64,000 nt of DNA from Bacteroidia bacterium (lineage in GTDB: Bacteria; Bacteroidota; Bacteroidia; Chitinophagales; Chitinophagaceae): the NCBI GenBank assembly GCA_030426665.1, contig JAUHYD010000005.1:124001-188000 (forward strand), in the 5' to 3' direction. Position 1 is the stretch's first letter; each line of letters starts with the position of its first letter. Under the pieces are notes generated by a model. That model worked only from the letters and a program-made list of their open reading frames with translations. It was not told the DNA's origin and made no database searches. The translations under genes and the position numbers were made by a program. Shown piece after piece: positions 37,278-46,556 of the stretch.

Positions 37278-37853
37278 TTAATAATTAAACCAGTTCTTTT
37301 CCAAACAACCGCGCAACTGCAACTTAGCACGATGCATCAATGTCCAATAGTTAGACGACGAGATATTTAACTCCTTACAGATATCCACAGACTCCATTTC
37401 ATCCATGTACTTAAGGACAAAAACAGCTTGCTGTAACTCCTGAAGACGATTTTTGCATAACTCCAGAATTCGATAAAACTCTTTGGATTCGACATTTTTA
37501 TCGGCACTCCAATCCTGAGGGCGAGCAGCTATATTCCATTCATCAGCGGCATCAAACATGCCTGAATCTGCTAACGTGGACATTTGATTTTGCACTTCCC
37601 TGGCTTGCTTTCGATAGTAGTCAATAACTTTGTTTTTACAGATTGCATACAACCAATTCTTCTCAGATGCATCGCCTTTGTAGGTGTCTTTTGCCTTCCA
37701 CGCACTTAAAAAGGTTTCTTGCACTATATCCTCCGCCACAATAGCATCGGTTACTCTTGAGCACACAAATCCGTACAACTGGTCTGCGTAAACGTCAACC
37801 CAGTTTTCTGGATGTAAGACGTGAGCGTTAACATTGGGAACACCTTGCGCCAT
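37278..37853 (-). CDS. ECF-type RNA polymerase sigma factor
   Basis: 191 residues with region 2 (YGFVCSRVTDAIVAEDIVQETFLSAW and NWLYAICKNKVIDYYRK) and region 4 (LQELQQAVFVLKYMDEMESVDICKELNISSSNYWTLMHRAK). ECF factors respond to envelope or thiol stress through the anti-sigma protein. It heads an operon with the anti-sigma factor and the Cys-rich exported peptide, suggesting a metal or oxidant signal. Confidence 0.93.
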   Translation of the reverse strand: MAQGVPNVNAHVLHPENWVDVYADQLYGFVCSRVTDAIVAEDIVQETFLSAWKAKDTYKGDASEKNWLYAICKNKVIDYYRKQAREVQNQMSTLADSGMFDAADEWNIAARPQDWSADKNVESKEFYRILELCKNRLQELQQAVFVLKYMDEMESVDICKELNISSSNYWTLMHRAKLQLRGCLEKNWFNY

Positions 37854-37937
37854 AGAGATTTATTTATTACGGACAAATGCTTAAAACACGACCTGCATAT
37901 TACTCAACTTTTTATAAATATCCGGGAAACTGGAATT

Positions 37938-39164
37938 CTATGCCGTAATCAACTTTTCATATAGCAGCTTTGCGTTGTCCGCAAAACTCCCCCACTTGTC
38001 AGTAATGAAGGTTCTCCCTGTTTTGCTCAAGCGCTCACGCAACGATTCATCTTTCAACAACGCAAGCAATTTAGACTGAAGCAATTCTTTATTTTTTGGG
38101 GGTATCAATAGTCCTGTCTCATTATCTTTTACTAACTCCGGATGCCCGCAAACGTTAGTAGTGAGGACGGGAATCCCACAAGACATTGCTTCAATATTGG
38201 CACATGCTAAGCCTTCCCAATGAGAGGGCAAACAGAATACATCTGCTACGTTGTACACCTCATTCAATTGCTCAGGTGGTACCTCTCCCAACCCGAAAAA
38301 GATATCGCTCAGCCCACGTTTTGCAACTTCTTCCGGCAGATTCATTTCCGGATCAGTAGAATAAACCGCCACAAGTCCGATATCGGGTACTTCTTTCCTG
38401 ATAACGCAAAGCGCATCCAGCAAATCAAGCCAACCTTTTCTAATGATCGCCGAACTTACATTAAGCACAAGAAGTTTATCTTGGGGCAAGTTGTATTTAT
38501 CGCGGAGGGCAGCTTTCTCTTGCGTTGCAACCGGCTTAAAGTGTTGATACTCTACTCCCATATTAATAACGGTATACGGGAGCGCTCTACCCATGATTTT
38601 ATTAGTCTCCACACCAAGGTAGTCTGCACAATTAAACCTTAAATCCGCATTTGTAATTAATTCTTCAAACTCTTTTAACGCGCTCTTACTCTCATGCGGC
38701 CAGATAACCACATCATCTCCTATCGCCATTATAGCCGACTTAATACCCATTTTGTGTGCGGTGTACTGAACGTTCACAGATTCAGGCAACCATTGGGAAT
38801 AGAATATATCTGTTTCCGGGTCGGGCTTGATGTTCAACTCACGAAACAATTTGACTACGGCATCATGAAATTTCTCGCGATGGCTTCGTTTATCTATTGC
38901 GTAAGGCAGCAAATTATCTATTCTCGGATGATAAACCGTAATGCCATCATGCACTCTCTTTTCCGGAAAAGTTATTGGTATGTTTTTCCATTTAGGATGT
39001 AGCTTGTCCAATGGCGCAACCGGTTTCCAACTCACCGGAATTACAACTCTCAAGTCAGCACCATTTTCTATCAGCCCTTTATATTGTCGATGTGCAAATA
39101 TCCCCCTCCATCTTTCTCCCGGCACATCGTAAGGATAGAACGAAGGGAATGCCCAGATTCTCAT
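37938..39164 (-). CDS. GT4-family glycosyltransferase
   Basis: 408 residues with the GT-B layout: an N-terminal acceptor domain beginning MRIWAFPSFYPY and a C-terminal nucleotide-sugar domain with VLNVSSAIIRKGW, FCLPSHWEGL and the E-x7-E motif starting at EAMSCGIPVL. Retaining glycosyltransferase, probably of the polysaccharide locus that lies upstream on the same strand, although 268 bases separate it from the KASIII gene. Confidence 0.9.
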   Translation of the reverse strand: MRIWAFPSFYPYDVPGERWRGIFAHRQYKGLIENGADLRVVIPVSWKPVAPLDKLHPKWKNIPITFPEKRVHDGITVYHPRIDNLLPYAIDKRSHREKFHDAVVKLFRELNIKPDPETDIFYSQWLPESVNVQYTAHKMGIKSAIMAIGDDVVIWPHESKSALKEFEELITNADLRFNCADYLGVETNKIMGRALPYTVINMGVEYQHFKPVATQEKAALRDKYNLPQDKLLVLNVSSAIIRKGWLDLLDALCVIRKEVPDIGLVAVYSTDPEMNLPEEVAKRGLSDIFFGLGEVPPEQLNEVYNVADVFCLPSHWEGLACANIEAMSCGIPVLTTNVCGHPELVKDNETGLLIPPKNKELLQSKLLALLKDESLRERLSKTGRTFITDKWGSFADNAKLLYEKLITA

Positions 39165-39432
39165 ATAATTTCTTTAAACTCAATTTATACAAATTCTAAG
39201 GTCTACTTACACCATATTTAACCAATACCTCAACTTGTAAGCAGAACTTTTAATTCCATCCCCTCACTCAGTTATGCATTCTGCAATCCTATGAGAATTA
39301 CTGCATACCGTGTATTACCTCGATTTCCCAAATACAAATAAAACCCATTTCCCCAATTTATTACTTTCCGCCACAAATAATTCAAGATGAACATAAATGC
39401 AGGACGAAACGGAATTATATCGACGTCAAAAA

Positions 39433-40491
39433 TTATTGAACCGTTACAATTTCCGGCACAACAATCTTATTGACATCTAATATGCATGCCCCCCATGACA
39501 AACCAACCCCAAAACCACAAAGCAGTAGCGTATTCGAATCGGAAATCAACTTATCTCTCAGTTCGGAAACTAACGTTAGTGGTATCGTAGCAGAACTTGT
39601 ATTCCCGAAATTTTTTAACGAATATGGAACCTTTTCTTTTCCTATTTTCAATTTCTTTCTAACCATTTCGTTCATCATCTTGTTTGCCTGATGAAAAACA
39701 TAGAAGTCGATTTCAGTATCATCAATATCAAAATAGGAACGAATTTCTTTTACCGCAAACGGCGCCTTATTAATACCAAAAGAAAAAACGTCCATGCCCT
39801 TCATAAAAATATTCCGGCTATTTCTTGTTTTACCCTCTGAATCTTTCTTATCGACAAAGGAATCGATACTTACTGGATTCCGATAACCGCTATTCGGTAT
39901 AATAATGTCTTCGGCGCCAGACCCATCGGTACCAAGTAAAAACCTGAGACCGTTTGACGCTACATCATATTCTATTGCAGTAGCAGAAGCTGCATCTCCA
40001 AACAACATCGCCGTTGTTTTATCATTCGGGTTCACCGTTTTACTAAGAGTATCCCCACACAATAATAGTGCTCGCTTAAAAACACCATTACTCAAGTATG
40101 CTGAGGCTGTGGACAAACCATATAGATAACCGGAGCACCCCAATGACATATCGAACGCCGCACAGCTAGTCGACAATTGCAACCTATCCTGCATTATCGT
40201 GGCCGTATTGGGAACTACAAAGTCGGGCGTTTGAGACATAAAAATCAACAACTCAATTGAGTTTCGCTCCCAGCCTAGTTCAGCAATCAACTTCTCGGCT
40301 GCCGCAAAACTAAGATCTGAAGTACAACATTCACTTCCTGCAACATGAAAACGCTCTATTCCGGTAACGCTAATAAATTCATTCACCTCGTCTTGTGGAA
40401 AGCAAGTATTATCGGCATTCTCAACTACACATTCGGGTACTGCAACCGCAATACCTCTTACTGTTACATCATTGAAGTTCACAATCGCCAT
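39433..40491 (-). CDS. 3-oxoacyl-ACP synthase III (KASIII) paralogue 1
   Basis: 352 residues with the KASIII catalytic triad visible: Cys in DMSLGCSGY, His in VFHQANK, Asn in GNTSSATIP. KASIII starts acyl chains by joining an acyl-CoA to malonyl-ACP. It lies at the end of a run with AMP ligase, SDR and ACP genes inside a polysaccharide locus, so it is more likely to make a short acyl side chain than to serve housekeeping fatty acid synthesis. A second KASIII is at 47282-48349. Confidence 0.9.
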   Translation of the reverse strand: MAIVNFNDVTVRGIAVAVPECVVENADNTCFPQDEVNEFISVTGIERFHVAGSECCTSDLSFAAAEKLIAELGWERNSIELLIFMSQTPDFVVPNTATIMQDRLQLSTSCAAFDMSLGCSGYLYGLSTASAYLSNGVFKRALLLCGDTLSKTVNPNDKTTAMLFGDAASATAIEYDVASNGLRFLLGTDGSGAEDIIIPNSGYRNPVSIDSFVDKKDSEGKTRNSRNIFMKGMDVFSFGINKAPFAVKEIRSYFDIDDTEIDFYVFHQANKMMNEMVRKKLKIGKEKVPYSLKNFGNTSSATIPLTLVSELRDKLISDSNTLLLCGFGVGLSWGACILDVNKIVVPEIVTVQ

Positions 40492-40505
40492 ACATGTAAT
40501 TAATA

Positions 40506-41852
40506 CTATTTCCTTACTTTTTTAAACCTGTTTGTAACGCTCATCTCGTCGACAACCTTTATAGCAACAGGTATTTTATAGCTATCGAGCCTGTCCTGAC
40601 AAAAGGCTCTTACACGCTTCCTTAGCACAGATGGCACTTCCTCCTGCGCCAATACAATATTAGCTGCAACAACATTACCGGTCATTGGGTTTGGCTTACC
40701 ATATACAGTCACATCAACAATGCCATCCATCATCATTACTACAGACTCTACCTCAGAAGGCAGCACTTTAAGCCCTCCAACGTTAATGACGTCTGTATTC
40801 CTGCCAACAATTCTTATATACCCATCGGCTGCCTCCTCAACAAGGTCTCCTGTAGAAAACCAACCATCATCAGAAAACCGCTCCATGCTTGCATTAAGAT
40901 AACCCAATATTTGGGTCTTACTTCTCAACAACAACTCTCCGCCAACGATTTTATACTCAATATTTGGGTCATCAATTTTAATGAGTGTGCTTGTTGACGA
41001 TTTGCTCTGAACCTGTGCGATACCTGTCTCGCTGGTACCAAATGTCTGCAACAACCTAGCTTTGGGTAGTGCTTCCTTTATTCGTAACAATAAAGACTCG
41101 GGCATTGACTCAGTTCCATAAGTTATCATCTTCAGAGAGCTAAGATCAAACTTCTTACAACTCTCGGACATAATAATAATATTCAGAAAAGTAGGGGACG
41201 CCGGTAAAATATCTACTTTGTGCTTTTCTATTAATCCACAAATATAGTCAGGCGTTCTGTTGACCGGAATAGTGATTGTCGCACCCATAGACATGCAATT
41301 CAGCAACGTATTCAACCCACCAATATGATCAAACATAAGAAACACAAGAAAATTTAAACTCTTTTCTTTTCTTGTTTGAAAGGAATCGATTAATGTATTC
41401 AGGTTATGCAACATCGCCTTCGGCTTACCCGTGCTACCACTACTAAATAATATCAATCCCGACGAGCCTTCAGCTTTTATCCGATCAATCAACGGGGAAT
41501 CAAAGTTTTCAGAATCAGCATTAACAGAAACGCTCAACGCTCCGGATTCATCGATCCTAACTATCTTATCTACACCCGATTCCGAAATCCTGTCTTCTAC
41601 CTCATTTACGACAGTATTCGTAATTGGAACAATCACATTTTTGTTCTCAACCAATGCAAGAAAAAGTGAAATCGAATAAAAGCTATAGTCACCAAGAATG
41701 GCTACAGTATCACCTACAGCAACAACACCAAGAATTTCAGCCTTATATTTGTCTACTTGACGCAATAAATCTGCATAAGAGTATAAGCACCCATTATAAA
41801 TGATGCAATTTTTCCCGGAATATTCTTTTAGTCTCTCAATCAGCCAATTCAT
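40506..41852 (-). CDS. AMP-dependent acyl ligase
   Basis: 448 residues of the ANL superfamily: GLILFSSGSTGKPKAML (A3), YGTESMP, STGDL (A7), GRNTDVINVGGLKVLPSEVE (A8), and a C-terminal NRFKKVRK with the adenylation lysine region. It would activate an acid and load it on CoA or on the nearby carrier protein. It is shorter than usual acyl-CoA ligases (about 500) because the N-terminus is compact. Part of the carrier-protein gene group. Confidence 0.88.
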   Translation of the reverse strand: MNWLIERLKEYSGKNCIIYNGCLYSYADLLRQVDKYKAEILGVVAVGDTVAILGDYSFYSISLFLALVENKNVIVPITNTVVNEVEDRISESGVDKIVRIDESGALSVSVNADSENFDSPLIDRIKAEGSSGLILFSSGSTGKPKAMLHNLNTLIDSFQTRKEKSLNFLVFLMFDHIGGLNTLLNCMSMGATITIPVNRTPDYICGLIEKHKVDILPASPTFLNIIIMSESCKKFDLSSLKMITYGTESMPESLLLRIKEALPKARLLQTFGTSETGIAQVQSKSSTSTLIKIDDPNIEYKIVGGELLLRSKTQILGYLNASMERFSDDGWFSTGDLVEEAADGYIRIVGRNTDVINVGGLKVLPSEVESVVMMMDGIVDVTVYGKPNPMTGNVVAANIVLAQEEVPSVLRKRVRAFCQDRLDSYKIPVAIKVVDEMSVTNRFKKVRK

Positions 41853-41864
41853 GGAAACCTGATT

Positions 41865-42581
41865 TTAGTTATTAACACCACCCAGAAATATAGTCTGAGC
41901 TGTTACAAAGTCGCTGGAGTCTTGTACAAAGAAGTCTACAACATTTTTTATATCGTCAAATACACCGAGACGCTTTATTGCCTGTCTATCGATTAGGTCA
42001 TTAATTTTGTTCTTTGGAACCGCCTTAATCAGGTCTGTCATTACCGGAGTAGGCCCTACCGCGTTTACAGTGATGCCATAAGGAGCCAATTCTCTTGCAG
42101 TGACTTCTGTAAAGTTCAAGACGGCAGCCTTACTCGCCGCATACACAGACTCTCCTTCAAGGCGCAGCGCAGTTGCAACAGTGGTAAAGTTTACTATTCT
42201 ACCTTTTTTTGATTTCATCATCACCTTTGCGACCTCTCTGGTAAACAGCATTGTCCCGTAAACATTTGTATCAAATATCTTCTTAATCGTGGAGTAAGGT
42301 GTGAGTAAAACGTGATTCATAGACGCCATGCCTGCATTGTTGATCAACACATCTATCCGGCCATATTTCTTTGCTACCTGACGAACCATTGAAATGACGC
42401 TCTTTTCATCGCAAACATCTAAACAAAAGTGTGAATAATGGTCATCAAAAAAATCTACTTCCTTTCTACTACATCCTACAACCGTATATCCTTTACCTAA
42501 ATAAAACAACGCTAACTCCCGTCCGATGCCCTTACGGGTTCCTGTTATCAAAACTACCTTCTCACGCTGCATTACCTTCAT
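41865..42581 (-). CDS. Short-chain dehydrogenase/reductase 1
   Basis: 238 residues. Cofactor motif TGTRKGIG, NNAG, and catalytic YAASK are present; the catalytic serine position reads as threonine (VNFTTVAT), an unusual replacement. Such SDRs reduce 3-oxoacyl-ACP (FabG type). The start lies inside the end of the ACP gene (20-base overlap; an ATG at 42572 would shorten it). Confidence 0.87.
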   Translation of the reverse strand: MKVMQREKVVLITGTRKGIGRELALFYLGKGYTVVGCSRKEVDFFDDHYSHFCLDVCDEKSVISMVRQVAKKYGRIDVLINNAGMASMNHVLLTPYSTIKKIFDTNVYGTMLFTREVAKVMMKSKKGRIVNFTTVATALRLEGESVYAASKAAVLNFTEVTARELAPYGITVNAVGPTPVMTDLIKAVPKNKINDLIDRQAIKRLGVFDDIKNVVDFFVQDSSDFVTAQTIFLGGVNN

Positions 42582-42858
42582 TTATTTGGTCATAAACAAA
42601 GTTTACCAACGCCCCAACGCTCCTGAAAGGGCTAATTGCAGAAGACATTGCTTTTTCTGAGGTAAGAGACACTTCAATATCTTTTTCCTCTAACATGTTT
42701 TCAATTTCTACAATTACTGTCACCAAACCAATAGAGTCTAAAACAGCATTTGTACCTATCAGCACAGTATGCTCATTTACTTCGGAATTGATGCCTTTCA
42801 TGTCTAAATACTCGCTGAGGGCACCTACTATAACTTCTTTTACATCCTCTTTATTCAT
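42562..42858 (-). CDS. Acyl carrier protein 1
   Basis: The ATG at 42858 is used (the codon before is TTG). 98 residues with the phosphopantetheine site Ser in LDSIGLVTV and the acidic helical pattern of carrier proteins. It is coupled to SDR 1 by overlap. It probably carries the intermediates made by the KASIII and SDR enzymes around it. Confidence 0.88.
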   Translation of the reverse strand: MNKEDVKEVIVGALSEYLDMKGINSEVNEHTVLIGTNAVLDSIGLVTVIVEIENMLEEKDIEVSLTSEKAMSSAISPFRSVGALVNFVYDQINEGNAA

Positions 42859-43043
42859 CAAATATGATTTTTTATTTTTTCGCTCAAGATATTAGATTAA
42901 AACAATCAGCGACCAAAGATAGCCTAATTTCAATTGTTTTTCCGGCGGTTCTAATTTAAACGAATTCTGAGTCTAAAATGTCATCAAGAGGGTACTATGA
43001 TATGGTCTTTATGTATGCTCTTTTCATGTCAATTCATGATTAT

Positions 43044-43787
43044 TTACAAAGAGGACCCTCCATCGACAATAACTTCACTACCTGTAATCCATTTACTTGC
43101 ATCGGACAAAAGAAAAACCACAGGACCGGCGACATCAATCGGCGTACCAATCCCGAGTGGATAATCTGCACTCGCTTTAGCAAACGCATCTGCAGATAGA
43201 GACTTGCCTTCTGCGTTGTCAATCAAAGGCGTTTGTATAATCGCCGGACACACTGTATTTGCCCTGATTGACTGTTTAGCCAACTCCCCTGCCACAACCC
43301 TCATGTAGCTATTTATTGCCCCTTTGGACGCCGCATATATGGCAGTAGCCGGCACACCAATTTTTGACGAGACAGAAGACACATAAACTAATGATGCTCC
43401 CTTTTTCAATTTCTTACCCTTTAGTAATTTCTGAGTAAGCATTACTTGACTATTAAAATTCACGGAAAACACACCGTCAATCTTCGATTGGTTGAGGAAC
43501 TTCAATGGCATGTAATCTACAACCCCTGCATTAAATACTACTCCATCCAAGGGTGGTAGACGCTCAACCATTCGTGAAAGTTCTGCATCATCAGTTAACT
43601 CCGCCTCCATAATAGTTGCCCCCCCTGCAAGCAACTTGTGCGTCTCCGACAGCCTCTCTACACTTCTGCCAGTTATAATCACCTCTGCACCTTGTGCTGA
43701 AGTTAATATAGCCACTTCCCTCCCAATACCGGAAGAAGCACCCGTAATCAATACTGTTTTTCCTGACAAGCCAAACAAACTATTCAT
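43044..43787 (-). CDS. Short-chain dehydrogenase/reductase 2
   Basis: 247 residues with complete SDR signatures: TGASSGIGRE, FNAGV (the NNAG motif variant), catalytic Ser in YVSSVSS and YAASK, and the C-terminal SDASKWITGSEVIVDGG. Close to SDR 3 (45722-46471), which shares this C-terminus, so the two arose by duplication. Likely a 3-oxoacyl-ACP or sugar reductase of the locus. Confidence 0.9.
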   Translation of the reverse strand: MNSLFGLSGKTVLITGASSGIGREVAILTSAQGAEVIITGRSVERLSETHKLLAGGATIMEAELTDDAELSRMVERLPPLDGVVFNAGVVDYMPLKFLNQSKIDGVFSVNFNSQVMLTQKLLKGKKLKKGASLVYVSSVSSKIGVPATAIYAASKGAINSYMRVVAGELAKQSIRANTVCPAIIQTPLIDNAEGKSLSADAFAKASADYPLGIGTPIDVAGPVVFLLSDASKWITGSEVIVDGGSSL

Positions 43788-43816
43788 AATGTAAGAACTC
43801 TTCTTTTTAAAACGTA

Positions 43817-44893
43817 TCAGCGATTTTGAACTCTTATTAATACATCACAAACGAAGTCAATTTCTTCGTTGGTTAAGTCGAAATACAACGGAAGACAGAG
43901 CACTCGTTTACTAATATCTTCACTTATTGGTGCCGCATTAAGAGAGGCATAACTAATTGTGCTAAGGCTTGGATAGAAATACCTTCTGGCAAAGATCCTA
44001 TTCGCCTTCAACTCATCCAACGCCCGCAAAAGACCTTCTTCCGAATCGAATATAACAGGGAAATAAGAATAATTAAATTCGCCTTTGCGATACTTGATAT
44101 GCCGTATTTCTAACCCTTCCAGCATTTTTTCGTAACGCTCATACTGCCGTTTTCTGGTAGCCAACAAATCATCTGCCCGCCTCATATTTACAAGTCCCAT
44201 TGCTGCGTGGAACTCCGAATTTTTCCCGTTAATACCAACACACGAAAAGTCTTCCGGACCATTAAACCCAAAATTGTGCATGACTTCAATTTTCTTCATC
44301 AGCTCAACATCTCTGCTAATCACTGCCCCTCCCTCGATAGTATGAAAAAGTTTAGTGGCATGAAAGCTACACGTACTTACGTCGCCATACTCAAACACAG
44401 ACCTGCCATTGTACTTCGTACCAAAGCAATGTGCTGCGTCATATATTACTTTTATATTGTGTTTTTTCGCAATCTTATCGATAGCTTCAATGTCGCAAGG
44501 ATTGCCATACACATGTGTAGCAAGAATGCCGGTCGTGGCATCGGTAATTGCAGCCTCTATTTTTGCCGGGTCAATGTTTAATGTATCGGGATCAATGTCA
44601 GCAAACACAGGCATACAACCTTCCCATATCACAGAACTGGTAGTAGCAATAAAACTAAACGGAGTGGTTATAATTTCGCCTTTCAGCTCGAGCGCCTTTA
44701 TTGCCATTTGCAACGCTACTGTCCCGTTGCTTACAAAGAGTAAATTGCTTAAACCAAGATAGTTCTTCAACTGCAATTCCAGTTTCTTTACTAACGGCCC
44801 GCTATTTGTAAGCCAATTGCGTTTCCATATGCCATCAAGCATTTCCTCATACTCCTCTTTCGGGGGCAAAAAAGGCTTAGTTACGTTTATCAT
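43817..44893 (-). CDS. DegT/DnrJ/EryC1-type sugar aminotransferase
   Basis: 358 residues. The PLP lysine lies in SFHATKLFHTIEGG, and the cofactor-binding segment YDAAHCFGTKYNG is clear. The SFHATKLFHT form is typical of aminotransferases making 4-amino-4,6-dideoxyhexoses (FdtB/VioA-like), as far as I recall. It would produce the amino group that the PglD-like acyltransferase next to it modifies. No 4,6-dehydratase gene is in the window to supply the keto sugar. Confidence 0.92.
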   Translation of the reverse strand: MINVTKPFLPPKEEYEEMLDGIWKRNWLTNSGPLVKKLELQLKNYLGLSNLLFVSNGTVALQMAIKALELKGEIITTPFSFIATTSSVIWEGCMPVFADIDPDTLNIDPAKIEAAITDATTGILATHVYGNPCDIEAIDKIAKKHNIKVIYDAAHCFGTKYNGRSVFEYGDVSTCSFHATKLFHTIEGGAVISRDVELMKKIEVMHNFGFNGPEDFSCVGINGKNSEFHAAMGLVNMRRADDLLATRKRQYERYEKMLEGLEIRHIKYRKGEFNYSYFPVIFDSEEGLLRALDELKANRIFARRYFYPSLSTISYASLNAAPISEDISKRVLCLPLYFDLTNEEIDFVCDVLIRVQNR

Positions 44894-45056
44894 TATTTAC
44901 GATTTATTGGGCAAATGCTATAGATTTTTTTCATTATTTCAGCAACGTACATTTGCGTAACATTAAACACAAATATACTTTGATTTTGTTACAGAAGTCA
45001 GTATTCATATAACCAACACTCGAAACGCTACCTGAAGTAAAAACCTGGTGCTATTC

Positions 45057-45704
45057 TTATACCGAAACCCGACGAGCAGGATTTCCGAAAACAGTCGTAT
45101 TTTCTTTTACGTTTTTTATCACAACGCTACCTGCTCCAATAATAGAATGGTCGCCAACATTAACCCTATCTATGATAACGGACCCCGGGCTCACGGTAAC
45201 ACATTCTCCGAGAACAGCGTACCCACCTATAAACGAAAAGGAACTAACCTGGCAGCAAGCACCAATTTTTGCATCATGCCCTACAATAACATGACTTTGA
45301 ATAGTGACCATATCACCGATTTCAGCACCTGCCGATACGGCCGAGAAATTATTTATTATCACCCCTTGCCCCATCTTAATATTTTCATTTAACTCACAAG
45401 AAGGGGGGATAAGGTTTAAAAACTTGCCACCTTTTGCTGTTATTATACCAGAATACTTTTTTTTATATTCAGGATTGCCAAGCGGACAGATAAACACATC
45501 ATTTTCCTGTGGCATATAATCTTCGACTGATGCCAGGATAGGTTCAAACCCTTTAAAGCCATCCAACGCATCTTTTTTGTCATCAAGGAAGCCCTTTATA
45601 ATCCACTCTGTACCATACCCCCTGGAGGCTTTTGCCACATCTCGCGCTTCTCTGCCTGCTCCTCGCGCACCGATTATTATAAGATTTTTCATAAACGAAC
45701 ACAT
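45057..45704 (-). CDS. PglD-like sugar O/N-acyltransferase (left-handed beta-helix)
   Basis: 215 residues: an N-terminal Rossmann-like part, IIIGARGAGREARDVA, and a C-terminal hexapeptide repeat helix (GDMVTIQSHVIVGHDAKIGACCQVSS) with the catalytic histidine region SHVIVGHDA. Family members acylate the amino group of UDP- or dTDP-linked amino sugars. The start at 45704 has an AGGA site 7 bases before it. With the adjacent aminotransferase it forms the usual amino-then-acylate pair; the acyl donor here may be an acyl carrier protein. Confidence 0.88.
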   Translation of the reverse strand: MCSFMKNLIIIGARGAGREARDVAKASRGYGTEWIIKGFLDDKKDALDGFKGFEPILASVEDYMPQENDVFICPLGNPEYKKKYSGIITAKGGKFLNLIPPSCELNENIKMGQGVIINNFSAVSAGAEIGDMVTIQSHVIVGHDAKIGACCQVSSFSFIGGYAVLGECVTVSPGSVIIDRVNVGDHSIIGAGSVVIKNVKENTTVFGNPARRVSV

Positions 45705-45721
45705 TAGTATATCCTAATAAT

Positions 45722-46471
45722 TTATCGAACTGTGACACCTCCATCAATTACAAACTCGGTGCCAGTAATCCATTTTGATGCATCAGATAGGAAAAACATA
45801 GCGGTATTTGCGACATCTGCCGGCACACCAAACCCCAATGGGTACCTCAGTTCTTCTTTATTGTAATCATCTTGGGTAACAACACCGTCACCACTAATCA
45901 TATTCGTTCTCACGAGTCCCGGCAACAAACTGTTAACCCGAATTTTTTTGGGTGCCATCTCGGTAGCAATCACTCTCATTGCCGCATTTAGTGCATTTTT
46001 GGATGCACCATATATAGAGATTCCGGCACTCCCCATTTTGCAACCTCCTATAGAAGACAAAAACAATACAGAACCACCACTATTTATTAGCCGCTTTTTA
46101 AACAATTGCTGAGTAAGCAAATATGGCACTTCAAAATTCGTCTTCATCATTTTCTCCATAACCTTATATGAAGAAAATTTATACGGCAATGCTTGTGAAA
46201 TCCCAGCGGAATGCAAAATTCCATCAATCGGTTCTGTAATACTATTACAAATGTCAACGATAACATTTTCTGAAAGAAAATCAGTTACAACCATTGTGTG
46301 TCCGCTACCGCTTAAGCAGTTATAGACTTCTTCCAGCCGAGAAACATTTCTTCCTGTAATAATAACCGTAGCTCCAGCTTGAGCGAATACTTGTGCCGAC
46401 TCTCTTCCGATTCCAGACGATGCACCTGTTATCAATATGCGTTTATTTACTAAACTGTAGTGGTTTTTCAC
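45722..46471 (-). CDS. Short-chain dehydrogenase/reductase 3
   Basis: 249 residues, GTG start. TGASSGIGRE, HSAGI in place of NNAG, catalytic Ser in FLSSIGG and YGASK, and the same C-terminus as SDR 2 (SDASKWITGTEFVIDGG). Probably a paralogous reductase acting at another step or on another chain. Confidence 0.88.
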   Translation of the reverse strand: MKNHYSLVNKRILITGASSGIGRESAQVFAQAGATVIITGRNVSRLEEVYNCLSGSGHTMVVTDFLSENVIVDICNSITEPIDGILHSAGISQALPYKFSSYKVMEKMMKTNFEVPYLLTQQLFKKRLINSGGSVLFLSSIGGCKMGSAGISIYGASKNALNAAMRVIATEMAPKKIRVNSLLPGLVRTNMISGDGVVTQDDYNKEELRYPLGFGVPADVANTAMFFLSDASKWITGTEFVIDGGVTVR

Positions 46472-46556
46472 AATTTTCTATTTGTTTGACGCTTTGTTAA
46501 CTTCTATTTAAGTTGTGCATCAAGCACATTAAAGGATATCACTTAGTTAATTCAAA

